DNA of 64,000 nt from Pseudomaricurvus sp. HS19 (GCF_009857815.1 NZ_WVVW01000003.1:124001-188000); one strand, 5' to 3'. Shown: positions 28,307-36,993, counted from the first letter of the stretch. Notes: a model not told the origin generated them from the letters alone. Translations and numbers: made by a program.

Positions 28307-29233
28307 GTGAAAAAAAAGATCCTGGTCATTCACTTTTCCCAGACGGGGCAGCTGAACGAAGCCGTTAAGGCCTTTGTGGCGCCACTGCAGGCGTCTGATA
28401 CCGTCGAGGTCACCTTCGAAGTCCTGCGTCCTGTTGAGCCTTTCCCTTTTCCGTGGCCATTCCTGCGTTTCCTGGATGTGTTCCCCGAGGCGGTCTATGA
28501 CGACCCGCCGCCGCTGCAGCCTTCTGCTCTTAAAGGTGACGAACAGTTTGACCTGATCATCCTCGCCTATCAGGTGTGGTTCCTGTCACCCTCGCTGCCG
28601 GTTACCGCCTTTTTGCAGAGTGAACTGGCGACCAAACTGCTGCGTGATACGCCGGTGGTCACCCTGATCGCCTGCCGCGATATGTGGCTGATGGCGCAGG
28701 AGCGGGTCAAGGCGCGCCTGCAGCAGTTGGGGGCCAAACTGGTAGGTAATGTGGCCCTGACCGATGAGGCCGGTAGCCTGCTGAGCTTCTTTGCCACGCC
28801 CCTGTGGGTGACGACGGGGCGCAAGGGGCCGTTTTTCGGTGGCCTGGTACCACGAGCCGGTGTGGCGCCGGAACGCATTACAGCCTGCAGCCGTTTTGGT
28901 GAACGGATTCGTGAACGCCTGCAGGGCGATCTGCCTTTGCAGGAAGACCTGTTACGGGGCTTGCAGGCGGTACGCATCGACCCGGCGCTGGTGTCCAGCG
29001 AAAAAGCCGGTCAGCGGGCCTTCCGTATCTGGGGGCGGCTGTTGCGCGCGCTGGGGCCATCCCGCAGCTGGCAGCGCAAACCGGTGCTGGCGTTTTACGC
29101 GGTTTTTCTGGTGACGCTGATTGCGACCGTGATTCCGCTGAGTATGTTGATTAAAAAACTGGTGGCGCCCTTCGCCCGCGAGCGCATAGCTGCCCAGCGG
29201 GCCTATTACAGCGCGCCATCCGGTGAAGAGTAA
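28307..29233 (+). CDS. darA: DarA-family protein (dialkylresorcinol biosynthesis), flavodoxin-like
   Basis: A 308-residue protein of the family usually named dialkylresorcinol condensing enzyme DarA. The N-terminus has a flavodoxin-like phosphate loop (VIHFSQTGQL, residues 7-16) followed by the family hallmark PFPFPWPFLRFLDVFPE. The C-terminus carries one hydrophobic segment (about 258-286), which would tether it to the inner membrane. As I recall the dar literature, DarB makes a dialkylcyclohexanedione and DarA is needed to turn it into the resorcinol; a flavin fold would suit that oxidation. It starts at GTG 28307 and leads a four-gene operon with DarB, an unknown protein and a BtrH-like acyltransferase. 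Confidence 0.82.
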   Translation: MKKKILVIHFSQTGQLNEAVKAFVAPLQASDTVEVTFEVLRPVEPFPFPWPFLRFLDVFPEAVYDDPPPLQPSALKGDEQFDLIILAYQVWFLSPSLPVTAFLQSELATKLLRDTPVVTLIACRDMWLMAQERVKARLQQLGAKLVGNVALTDEAGSLLSFFATPLWVTTGRKGPFFGGLVPRAGVAPERITACSRFGERIRERLQGDLPLQEDLLRGLQAVRIDPALVSSEKAGQRAFRIWGRLLRALGPSRSWQRKPVLAFYAVFLVTLIATVIPLSMLIKKLVAPFARERIAAQRAYYSAPSGEE

Positions 29234-29257
29234 GCTCTGCAAGAGCATGGACAGCCG

Positions 29258-30415
29258 ATGAGATCCGTTTATATCACAGCCACTGCTGCGGCCCTGCCCA
29301 ATGCCCCGGTCACCAATGACCAGATGGAATCGGTGCTGGGACAGGCAGGCAACAAACCCTCCCGGGCGCGCTCGGTGGTGTTGCGCAGCAATGGGATTCA
29401 GACCCGCTACTACGCCATCGACCCGGCCACTGGCCTGCCCACCCACAACAACGCCCAACTCACCGCTGAGGCCATCCGCGGCCTGCCGCCGGAAGCCGAT
29501 GCTGTCGGTTGCCTGGCCTGTGGCACCAGCCTGGCAGACCAGCTGATGCCCAATCACGCGGTGATGGTGCAGGGCGAACTGGGGCTGCCCTCCTGTGAGG
29601 TGGTGGCCACCAGTGGCGTCTGCCTGGCGGGTATGACCGCCCTCAAGTACGCCTGGATGGCGGTGGCTTCCGGTCAGTGCGAGCGGGCTGTGGCAACCGG
29701 TTCCGAGGTGGCCTCGGCGGTGCTGCGGGGCCACCTGTTTGAGCCTGAAGTGGAGGCCCGGGTGGAGGCGCTGGAGAAACAGCCGGAGCTGGTGTTCGAG
29801 AAGGACTTCCTGCGCTGGATGCTCTCTGACGGCGCCGGTGCCATGCGCCTGGCACCGCAACCGGCAGCGGATGGCCTGTCCCTGCGCATTGAGTGGATTG
29901 ATGTGCGCTCCTACGCCGATCAGCTGGACGCCTGTATGTACGCCGGTGCCATCAAGTGTGAGGACGGTTCGCTGCAGGGCTGGAAAGAGATGGCGCCGCA
30001 GACCTGGCTGGATGAGTCGGTGTTTGCCATCAAGCAGGATGTGAAACTGCTCAACCCCAATATCGTGCCGCTGACCGTGGAGCGCCTGTTGCCCGAGGTG
30101 ATTGAGGCGCGGCAGCTGCGGGCGGAGCAGGTGGACTACTTTGTCCCCCACTACTCATCCGAATACTTCCGTCAGCGCCTTTACGACGGCATGAAAACCG
30201 CCGGCTGTGAGATTCCCTTCGAGCGCTGGTTTACCAACCTCAGCCGCTGCGGCAACACCGGGTCGGCCTCCATCTACATCATGCTGGATGAGCTGCTGAA
30301 GAGCGGCCGCCTGCAGGTGGGTGAGCGTATCCTCTGTTACGTACCGGAGAGCGGCCGCTTCTCGTCGTCGTTTATGTTGCTGCAGGTGTGCGGCCCCGAG
30401 ACGGCGGGAGAGTAA
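29258..30415 (+). CDS. darB: DarB-like beta-ketoacyl-ACP synthase III
   Basis: A 385-residue thiolase-fold ketosynthase of the FabH/DarB type. The catalytic triad is visible: Cys122 in SGVCLAGMTALKYA, His298 in VPHYSSEYF and Asn333 in RCGNTGSAS. DarB enzymes join two acyl chains head to head, then cyclise them to the precursor of a 2,5-dialkylresorcinol; ordinary FabH proteins start fatty-acid synthesis instead and are shorter. The position directly behind a DarA-type gene argues for DarB. The ribosome site before ATG 29258 is weak, so translation may depend on darA. Confidence 0.85.
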   Translation: MRSVYITATAAALPNAPVTNDQMESVLGQAGNKPSRARSVVLRSNGIQTRYYAIDPATGLPTHNNAQLTAEAIRGLPPEADAVGCLACGTSLADQLMPNHAVMVQGELGLPSCEVVATSGVCLAGMTALKYAWMAVASGQCERAVATGSEVASAVLRGHLFEPEVEARVEALEKQPELVFEKDFLRWMLSDGAGAMRLAPQPAADGLSLRIEWIDVRSYADQLDACMYAGAIKCEDGSLQGWKEMAPQTWLDESVFAIKQDVKLLNPNIVPLTVERLLPEVIEARQLRAEQVDYFVPHYSSEYFRQRLYDGMKTAGCEIPFERWFTNLSRCGNTGSASIYIMLDELLKSGRLQVGERILCYVPESGRFSSSFMLLQVCGPETAGE

Positions 30416-30418
30416 GCC

Positions 30419-30844
30419 ATGAAAGAGAACGAGGTGCCACAGGACCAGGCCCCCGGTCTCGGCGGTGAGCGCAAAGCCCTTTACGCCCGCGATGCCAGCG
30501 GCCGCTACACCACCGTCGCTTCCAGTGGTTGGGATGCCGAGGAGATCGTGCTGCAGCAGGCGCTGGATGAATACAGTCGCGCCTGTGCCGCCGCCCGGGC
30601 AAGGGTGGAGCGGGGCGAGTCCGCCGCGCTGGAGTACCACATGTACAGCCGCCGTATGGACGTCACCCTGCTGGCGCAGAGCACCGGCTTTTTCAAATGG
30701 CAGGTGCGCCGTCACCTGCGGCCGCAGGTATTCAGCAAACTGTCTGTGCGCAAGCTGCAGCGCTATGAGCAGGCCCTGCAGTTGAGTGCCACCGAATTGG
30801 CTTCCCTGCCGCCCCCTCCCACACCGGATTTGCCCCAGTCATGA
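30419..30844 (+). CDS. Unknown protein in the dar operon
   Basis: A 141-residue soluble protein whose family I do not recognise. It is highly charged, with a central helical region (EIVLQQALDEYSRACAAARARVE) and a basic stretch (QVRRHLRPQVFSKLSVRKLQRYEQ) near the C-terminus, then a Pro-rich tail. It has no signal peptide, membrane segment or known catalytic motif. It begins three bases after darB and overlaps the BtrH-like gene by four bases, so it is tightly co-translated with both. A scaffold or ACP-docking role is possible but unsupported. Confidence 0.75.
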   Translation: MKENEVPQDQAPGLGGERKALYARDASGRYTTVASSGWDAEEIVLQQALDEYSRACAAARARVERGESAALEYHMYSRRMDVTLLAQSTGFFKWQVRRHLRPQVFSKLSVRKLQRYEQALQLSATELASLPPPPTPDLPQS

Positions 30845-31830
30845 CCAGTTTTGAACACCGCCAGACCGCCCACTGTGAAAGCGGCGCGGTCTCCTCACTG
30901 CTGCGCCACCACGGTTTACCGCTGTCTGAACCTATGGTGTTTGGCCTCTCGGCCGCTCTCACCTACGCCTACATCCCGCTGCTGAAGATCGGCGGTATGC
31001 CCATGCTCGCCTATCGCATGCCGCCGGGCATGATTATCCGTGGCCTCAGTAAACGGGTGGGCATCAACTTCCGCTTCCAGCGCTTCCGCCGCCCGGAACA
31101 GGGCATGGCGGTATTGGACCAGCACCTGGCCCAGGCTCGCCCGGTGGGCTTACAGACCTCGGTCTACTGGCTGCCCTACTTTCCGGAAAACATGCGTTTC
31201 CACTTCAACGCCCACAACCTGGTGGCCTATGGTCGCGATGGCGAGGATTACCTCATCAGCGATCCCACCTTCGAGCACCCGGTGCGTGCCGACGGTCCCT
31301 CGCTGCAGCGTGCCCGCTTCGTCAAAGGCATGCTGGCCCCCAAGGGACTGATCTACTATCCCGAGAAGATGCCGGCGGCGGTGGATTATCCGCGGGTTAT
31401 CCCGGCCGCCATCGGCCGCACCTCGAAGCTGATGCTGGAGACCCCGCTGCCCTTTATCGGCGTGCGCGGTATCAACTACGTGGCCCGCAAGCTGGAGGGC
31501 TTTGACCCTGCCGGTGACCACCAGCAACAGCTGATCCTCGGCCACATGGTGCGCATGCAGGAGGAGATCGGTACCGGCGGTGCCGGCTTCCGCTTCCTGT
31601 TCGCCTCCTTCCTGCAGGAGTCAGCGGAGCTGTTGCAGAACGAACGCCTGCAGGTTGCTGCGGACCTGTTTACCGACGCCGGGGATGAGTGGCGACGCTT
31701 TGCGCTCTATGCAGCGAAGATGCTGAAGGGGCGGATGGAGCTGGATTACCACAAACTGGCGGAGCAGTTGCGGCAGGTGGCGGCGATGGAGGAACGGGGG
31801 TATCGGGACTTGCGGAAGGCGATTGGGTGA
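30841..31830 (+). CDS. BtrH N-terminal-domain protein, probable acyltransferase
   Basis: A 329-residue protein related to butirosin enzyme BtrH, which moves an acyl group from an ACP to an acceptor through a cysteine. The likely nucleophile is Cys12 in HCESGAVSSLLRHHG. A histidine pair (His121, His125) stands in HFNAHNLVAYGRDGEDYLISDPT, matching the family's GH..V.GYD segment. The C-terminal half is helical and typical of the DUF4872-like part. In a dar/polyene cluster it is the best candidate to join the ACP-bound aryl-polyene acid to the resorcinol or another hydroxyl acceptor. It is the last gene of the dar operon. Confidence 0.8.
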   Translation: MTSFEHRQTAHCESGAVSSLLRHHGLPLSEPMVFGLSAALTYAYIPLLKIGGMPMLAYRMPPGMIIRGLSKRVGINFRFQRFRRPEQGMAVLDQHLAQARPVGLQTSVYWLPYFPENMRFHFNAHNLVAYGRDGEDYLISDPTFEHPVRADGPSLQRARFVKGMLAPKGLIYYPEKMPAAVDYPRVIPAAIGRTSKLMLETPLPFIGVRGINYVARKLEGFDPAGDHQQQLILGHMVRMQEEIGTGGAGFRFLFASFLQESAELLQNERLQVAADLFTDAGDEWRRFALYAAKMLKGRMELDYHKLAEQLRQVAAMEERGYRDLRKAIG

Positions 31831-31880
31831 TCTTCTGTGTGGTGCTTTTTTGTCTGGCGCTCTTTCTGATTTATGTTGTG

Positions 31881-32536
31881 AATTTGGGCTGCCTGTTTCG
31901 CCCTGCTGGGCGAGTTACTTTTCTTTTGCTGTCGCCCAAAAGAAAAGTAACCAAAAGAAAACGGCGACCCGGTTCGCTGGTCAGCTGGTAAAAGGCACCA
32001 GCTGACTCCCCTCTCTCCGGCCTGTCTGCGGGGGTCGGCCTGATGGGCCCTCCTGGCCCAACAGGCCTGAAGCGCACGTCCATGTGCGCTTCTCCCCCAC
32101 AGCCAGCCCTCCGTTCAGCAGCTCGCACGGGGATCGAGTCCGTGCCAGTGCCATGGTTATTTCAAATTCAAAAGATCGCGCGGAGGACCGCGCTCCTACA
32201 GCGCACGATCCGGGTTTCGTAGGAGCGCGGTCCTCCGCGCGATCTTTTCGGCTTTTTGAAATCTGTTTTGAATATGGCACGGACTTGGGGGCCCCTGCGC
32301 AGCGCCGAGCACCGCAGTGGTGGAGGGGGAAGCCGGCCATGGACGGCCGGCTTAGCCTTGTTGCGCCATGGAAGGCGCATCAAGGCGACCCCGGAAGCGC
32401 GAGGAGCACAGGGAACCGGAAAGCGTGTTTTTGCTTTCCGGCGCGGAGGTGGGGTTGGGCTTTCTTTTGGTTACTTTTCTTTGCCCAAACAAAGAAAAGT
32501 GACTCGCCCGGCAGGGCGAAACAGGCAGCTCAAATC
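31881..32536. repeat. 656-bp imperfect palindrome built of two inverted repeat copies
   Basis: The two ends read as reverse complements: TTGGGCTGCCTGTTTCGCC on the left matches the complement of the right end with one change. Both arms then carry a TTACTTTTCTTT / AAAGAAAAGTAACC block, a GGGGTCG...CTGATG block, a GTCCATG hairpin block and a GTCCGTGCC block in mirrored order. The centre falls exactly on the REP-like hairpin at 32170-32248. Frames within it encode only low-complexity translations and are not genes. It fills the gap between the convergent BtrH-like and chain-length-factor genes. Similar dispersed repeats occur in other Gammaproteobacteria, to my memory, but I cannot name this one. 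Confidence 0.85.
32170..32248. repeat. REP-type inverted doublet, copy 1
   Basis: Two perfectly complementary 30-base arms (32170-32199 and 32219-32248) flank a 19-base loop. Each arm runs from AAAAGATCGC to GCTCCTAC with a GC-rich variable middle. The GTAGGAGC end is typical of Pseudomonas-like REP elements. It also sits where two convergent operons end and could stop transcription from both. Confidence 0.88.
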
Positions 32537-32555
32537 CACTGGGGAAACCCACTCA

Positions 32556-33437
32556 TCAGCCACAACTAACCCGCACCACATGCCACCGCCCATCCTCATC
32601 CCCCGTCACACACAACAACGCGCGAACACCGTAGGGAGGAGACTGCACAAACGCCAGCAACGCCCCGGCACTGATAGCGGGATAGTAAGCCAGCGACGGG
32701 TCAAACCAGCCCCCCTGCCACAGGTCTGCAACGGCTGCACGACAGGTGGGAGCGGCAAACAGCAAAGTCCCTTCCTGCTCCGACTGCATGGCTTGCAGCC
32801 ACTGCTGGAGGGCATCGCTGTCGGCTAAACAGCGCAGCTGATCCACCTGGCCCAGCGCAGTGGCACCACTGCCACTCCTTGCCAGACGCAACCAGTGACT
32901 GCCCTCGCCCTGAGTGTTTGAGTCGGTGCTCACTGCCAGCCGTTGCCGGTGGTGTGCCAGTGGCGTCACCGCCTCTTCTACTATGCCCACCAGCGCTTCA
33001 TCCACGGTACCACTCAGCAGGTCGAGGCTGGCCACCTGCAGTGTCGCTACAGTGGAGGCATCGCCGCGGGAGACAAACTGGTTGCGGCCGCTGAGTTCGA
33101 GATTACGGGCCACGTAGAACGAGGCGGAGTTGCTGAGGGAGTTGATGAAGTGGGCCGGCTTGGGCGTGTCGCCGCGGCCGATCATCTGCTCGTGCATGGT
33201 GATGGCATTGCTCAGGGAGGCAAAGCGCGAGCCCATGTAGAGGCCGGTGCGGGGAGACAGAGGCTGTTCGCCGACGCAGCGGGCCGAGCCCAGCAGGGCC
33301 AGTTGGGTGTAGCGATCTATGCGCCGGGGACGCTCGCGACAGACCGCATTCACGTCGGCACGCAGATCTGCGGGCGTTTCGTTCTCGGCGACGTTGGCGG
33401 CGTAATCGCCGCAGGCAATGATGTCGAGCTTATACAT
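32556..33437 (-). CDS. Ketosynthase-like chain-length factor (second set)
   Basis: A 293-residue ketoacyl-synthase-like protein without a normal catalytic cysteine: the equivalent segment reads INSLSNSASFYVARN. This is what chain-length factors look like; they pair with a true ketosynthase and set chain length. Its start at ATG 33437 overlaps the end of the ketosynthase gene (ATGTATAA), so the two are made together as a probable heterodimer. A longer frame from 33488 lies inside that neighbour. It belongs to the ABC exporter/ACP/ketosynthase operon, separate from the main ape operon. Confidence 0.75.
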   Translation of the reverse strand: MYKLDIIACGDYAANVAENETPADLRADVNAVCRERPRRIDRYTQLALLGSARCVGEQPLSPRTGLYMGSRFASLSNAITMHEQMIGRGDTPKPAHFINSLSNSASFYVARNLELSGRNQFVSRGDASTVATLQVASLDLLSGTVDEALVGIVEEAVTPLAHHRQRLAVSTDSNTQGEGSHWLRLARSGSGATALGQVDQLRCLADSDALQQWLQAMQSEQEGTLLFAAPTCRAAVADLWQGGWFDPSLAYYPAISAGALLAFVQSPPYGVRALLCVTGDEDGRWHVVRVSCG

Positions 33438-34608
33438 GCCGCGGCTCCCCAGAGTGGCGCAGCACCAGGCTGCAGTTGTTGCCACCAAAACCGAAAAAGT
33501 TCAGCAGGTAGTGGCCATCGGCCGCTGTCTGGGGGGCCGTGGTGGGTACTACCCCCAGCGCCGGATCGGCATTACGAAACCCGCTGCTGGCGGGCAGCAA
33601 GCCGTGCTGCAGGCAGGCGCCGGTGAGCAGGGTCTCCATGGCGCCGCAGCTGCCAAGGGTGTGTCCCAGTGCCGCCTTGAGGCTGAAAAAAGGCGGGATG
33701 GCGTCGGCAAACAAGCGTCGCATACCGGCGGCTTCGCTGTCGTCGTTGAGGGGCGTGGCGGTGCCGTGGGCTTTGATTGCGAGGATATCGGCAGGCAGCA
33801 GACCGCAACTCTCCAGCGCCTCCTGCATGACCGCGGCGATGGTGGAGCCGTCGGGATTGGAGGTGGAGATACCGTAGGTGTCGCACTGGCTGGCGCCACC
33901 CACCAGTTGCAGCCCGGCGTCATCGTCGGCGGCAGTCAACAGCAGCACGCCGCAGCCCTCACCCAGCACCAGGCCGTTGCGCTCCCTGTCGAAGGGGCGC
34001 ATACCGTTGGCGGCCAGCAGCTGCATGCTGTGAAAGCCGCCCAGAGTCGTTTCATTGCGCGCCTCCAGGCCCACCACCAGTGCATGGCGACAGAGGCCAT
34101 TGTTGATGGCGGTGGCAGCTGTCAGCAGGGCGTTGGCGCTGGCAGTACAGGCGGTGTTGAAGGAAAAATCGGGGCCACAGAACTGGTGTTGGCGGCGGAG
34201 GTGGCTGCTGATCTGCAGAAAGCCGTCCAGTGGCATCGGCACGGCGCTGTCGGCATCGGCCTGCCACGCCTGTTGGTAGCGCTGTTCACCAATGCCGATA
34301 CCGTAGCAGGAGGAACCGATAAACAGGGCTGTGTCACGGCGCTCAGCCACACTCAACGGGTGGCTAGCAAAGAGCTGCGCCAGCGCCCCATCCAGCAGCC
34401 ACTGCAGCCTTGCTCCGGCATCCTGTGGTCCGTCGCTGACACCGCAGTAGGGTACCTGCAGCTGAGGATCAAACAGTTCCAGGGTCGCTTCCCGGGCGGG
34501 GTTTACCCCTTGGTAGAGGGCTTCAAGGGTATGCGGCAGGGTATTGCCCAGTGCGCTGACCAGTCCACCGCCGGCAATCTTAACGGCACGCTGCAGCGCG
34601 GCACCCAT
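33430..34608 (-). CDS. Beta-ketoacyl-ACP synthase (FabF-type, second set)
   Basis: A 392-residue elongating ketosynthase with a complete active site: Cys in FNTACTASANAL, first His in AIKAHGTATPLND and second His in ALGHTLGSCGAME. It ends with NFFGFGGNNCSLVLR, the usual FabF-type end. It lies between an ACP gene (3 bases upstream) and the chain-length factor (8-base overlap), forming a compact ACP-KS-CLF unit. Canonical aryl-polyene clusters have one KS/CLF pair plus one extra KS; this is an additional pair, probably for a second acyl chain. Confidence 0.9.
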   Translation of the reverse strand: MGAALQRAVKIAGGGLVSALGNTLPHTLEALYQGVNPAREATLELFDPQLQVPYCGVSDGPQDAGARLQWLLDGALAQLFASHPLSVAERRDTALFIGSSCYGIGIGEQRYQQAWQADADSAVPMPLDGFLQISSHLRRQHQFCGPDFSFNTACTASANALLTAATAINNGLCRHALVVGLEARNETTLGGFHSMQLLAANGMRPFDRERNGLVLGEGCGVLLLTAADDDAGLQLVGGASQCDTYGISTSNPDGSTIAAVMQEALESCGLLPADILAIKAHGTATPLNDDSEAAGMRRLFADAIPPFFSLKAALGHTLGSCGAMETLLTGACLQHGLLPASSGFRNADPALGVVPTTAPQTAADGHYLLNFFGFGGNNCSLVLRHSGEPRHV

Positions 34609-34611
34609 GGC

Positions 34612-34863
34612 TTATTCGCCGCTGATAAACTGCGCCAGCGTATTGACCGAGGTCAGCGCCAGGCGGGTTTCGTTACCGCTGTCGATGTGCTTGCCAAAGC
34701 GGCGCTTCACCTCCAGCGAGATACTGAGGGCGTCGAGGGAATCCAGGTTGAGGCGACTCTGGTCACCCAGCAGGAACTCGTCGTCGAGGATCTCATCGGC
34801 GCTGACGTCCACATCACACTCATCGACGATCAGCTGTTTCAGTTCGGCTTTCAGTTTTTCCAT
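34612..34863 (-). CDS. Acyl carrier protein (second set)
   Basis: An 83-residue acidic carrier protein. The phosphopantetheine attachment site is Ser42 in NLDSLDALSI. Length and helical layout are normal. It stands directly before the second ketosynthase/CLF pair and after the ABC permease gene, so it probably carries the chain built by that pair. It needs the 4'-phosphopantetheinyl transferase encoded at 55783 or a housekeeping one. Confidence 0.92.
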   Translation of the reverse strand: MEKLKAELKQLIVDECDVDVSADEILDDEFLLGDQSRLNLDSLDALSISLEVKRRFGKHIDSGNETRLALTSVNTLAQFISGE

Positions 34864-34904
34864 GGCTCTTCTTCAGTGTTTCGTTCGGTTAACGTCAGCG
34901 CGGA

Positions 34905-36074
34905 TCAGGCGCGGCGGCGTTCAATCAGGGTGGCCAGGGCCACCATGGTGGCGGCGAACAACAGCAGCTTGCCGGCTTCCGGCAGTACCGCTATCACATC
35001 GCCACCGCGCAACAGAATGTCAAAAAAGCCCTCCAGGCCCCAGGCCATGGGGGAGAGGTCGCTCAGCTGCTGCATTGTAGCGGGCATGATAAAGCGTGGC
35101 ACCATCACCCCGCCGAGAGCGGCCATGATGATGTTGCAGACGGCGGCAAACATGGTGGCCTGCTCCACCGTGCCGGCCAGTTGCGCCACCAGCAGGGCAT
35201 AGCAAACGGCCGCGAGGCTGGCGGCCAGGGCGATCACCAGCAGCGCCCAGGGGTGTTGCCCCAAGGTCAACTGATCGCCACCCAGCCAGGGCACCAGGTA
35301 GAGGCCGATCAAAAACAGCATCACCACCTGCAGCAGGTTGATACCGAAATAGGGAATCAACTTGCCCGCCAGCAGCTGGCCGCGGCCGATACCCTGGCTG
35401 CGCAGGCGGGTCAGGGTGCCTTGCTGGCGCTCGCTGATAAAGGTGGTGGAGAGCGGGATGGCGATGAAGAACATGGCGAACAGCAACCAGGCGGGGACAT
35501 TCTGCTGCACCGAGGTGGGGTACTGCTGCTCCCCTTCAAACAGGGAGCTGGCACTGTAGAGATCGTTGTTGTTGATCAGTTGCCGGATATCGTCGGCGGA
35601 CTCCAGCAGTTCACCGTAGCTCAGCTCCAGGCTGAGGCGCTTGAGCAGGAAGCTCACCTGGCTCTCCACCACACCGGTAAAGATGGGTGAGGTACCGGGA
35701 GCAAAGAGCAGCTCCACGGCGGTCTGCTGTGCCGCCAGTTGTTCGGCGAAGCCGGCGTTGATAATCAGCAGGAACTTGGCGTCATCCGCCTGCGCGCGGG
35801 CGCGCAGTGCCTCCTCGTCGCCGCTGTCCTGCAGGCGGTTAAAGGTACCTACCTCTCCCAGACCCTCCACAAAGCGGGCACTGGCCTCGCTCTGGTCGCG
35901 GTCCAGCAGCAGGTAGTCGAGGCGGGTGTCGGTGTTGAGCGAGTACTGATTTTGCAGTGCAAAGGTCATCACCAGGATAAACACGGCAGGCATCAGGAAC
36001 AGCAGTGCCAGGCCGTGGGGGTCGCGCCCCAGCAGCTGCAGCTCTTTCCTGATCAGGAATCCGGTCGCTGACAT
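34905..36074 (-). CDS. ABC-2 type transporter permease
   Basis: A 389-residue inner-membrane permease. It has one N-terminal membrane helix, a large periplasmic region of about 150 residues (starting QYSLNTDTRLDYLL), and five or six helices in the C-terminal half, with a conserved FISERQQGTLTRLRSQGI amphipathic segment. This is the DrrB/YhhJ-like layout used for lipid or hydrophobic product export. It follows the ATPase gene by one base. In this cluster it probably moves the finished pigment or lipid across the inner membrane, alongside the MMPL exporter. Confidence 0.9.
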   Translation of the reverse strand: MSATGFLIRKELQLLGRDPHGLALLFLMPAVFILVMTFALQNQYSLNTDTRLDYLLLDRDQSEASARFVEGLGEVGTFNRLQDSGDEEALRARAQADDAKFLLIINAGFAEQLAAQQTAVELLFAPGTSPIFTGVVESQVSFLLKRLSLELSYGELLESADDIRQLINNNDLYSASSLFEGEQQYPTSVQQNVPAWLLFAMFFIAIPLSTTFISERQQGTLTRLRSQGIGRGQLLAGKLIPYFGINLLQVVMLFLIGLYLVPWLGGDQLTLGQHPWALLVIALAASLAAVCYALLVAQLAGTVEQATMFAAVCNIIMAALGGVMVPRFIMPATMQQLSDLSPMAWGLEGFFDILLRGGDVIAVLPEAGKLLLFAATMVALATLIERRRA

Positions 36075-36075
36075 A

Positions 36076-36993
36076 TCAGTCCCTCAGGTTGCGGTGAGTG
36101 AGATCGAGGAACAGGGATTCCAGGTTGTGCTGGCCGTAGCGCACCCGCACGATGCCCAGGTGCTGCAGCTGTTGCACCAGCGACAACATCTCGCCGAGCT
36201 GTGCCGGCTGGGCATCCAGCTGGCGGCCACAATCGCTGACGGTCACGGATGGGGCCAGCAGCGCCCGCTCGCTGGCACCCAGGGGACGTTGCAGTTCCAG
36301 GCTCAGGCGCTCGCTGCCCTGCTGTTCCAGCAGTGTCTGCAGCTCGCCCTGCAGGCGGATCTCGCCGTGATCCACAATGGCGATGCGATCGCAGAGGCTC
36401 TCTACCTCCTCCATGTAGTGTGAGGTGTAGATCACCGTGGTGCCCTGGGCATTGAGTGCAGCAATGGTCTGCAGGATAAAGTGGCGCGAGTGGGGGTCGA
36501 TGCCCACCGTGGGCTCGTCCAGCAGCAGCAGGCGTGGCTCATTCAGCAGGCCAATGGCCAGGTTGAGGCGCCGCTTGAGGCCGCCGGAGAGATTGCCGGC
36601 GCGGTCGCCGAGGCGTTCGCTGAGGCCGGTCTGTGCGGCAGCCTGGGCAATGCGTTGCTGGCGCTGCTGTTTGTCCAGCCCCTGCACCCCGGCAAAAAAT
36701 TCCAGGTTCTGCTGTACCGTCAATGGCAGGTAAAACGCGTACTCCTGTGGCACCAGCGCCAGTCGTGCCTTTTGCAGGGTGCCCGGTTGGGCGAGGTCGA
36801 GATCGTTGATCCACACCTGTCCCGGCGGGCACGGCAACAGTCCGCTGAGGATGGAGAGCAGGGTGGTTTTGCCGGCGCCATTTGGGCCCAACAGGCCGAA
36901 CAGGCTGCCTTCACCGATCTCCAGCGAAATATCCCTGAGGCTGGGCTGCTGGCTGGCGGGGTAGGAAAAACGCAGGTTTTGTATGCGGATCAC
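36076..36993 (-). CDS. ABC transporter ATP-binding protein
   Basis: A 305-residue nucleotide-binding subunit. The Walker A motif is GPNGAGKTT (residues 36-44), the signature LSGGLKRRLNLA, the Walker B LLLLDEPTVGID, and the switch histidine is in YTSHYMEEVE. The C-terminal extension is typical of DrrA/CcmA-type exporters. It is the first gene of an operon that also codes for the permease, an ACP and the second ketosynthase pair. The terminator at 37017-37049 isolates this operon from the gene upstream, so it must have its own promoter or receive read-through. Confidence 0.93.
   Translation of the reverse strand: MIRIQNLRFSYPASQQPSLRDISLEIGEGSLFGLLGPNGAGKTTLLSILSGLLPCPPGQVWINDLDLAQPGTLQKARLALVPQEYAFYLPLTVQQNLEFFAGVQGLDKQQRQQRIAQAAAQTGLSERLGDRAGNLSGGLKRRLNLAIGLLNEPRLLLLDEPTVGIDPHSRHFILQTIAALNAQGTTVIYTSHYMEEVESLCDRIAIVDHGEIRLQGELQTLLEQQGSERLSLELQRPLGASERALLAPSVTVSDCGRQLDAQPAQLGEMLSLVQQLQHLGIVRVRYGQHNLESLFLDLTHRNLRD

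Noticed and set aside
31871-32569. Several short frames within the palindromic element
   Set aside because: They encode low-complexity, mirrored translations of repeat DNA; similar spurious proteins are common in databases for such repeats.
33418-35202. A 594-residue plus-strand frame spanning the ACP and ketosynthase genes
   Set aside because: It is antisense to three genes with intact catalytic motifs and tight overlaps.
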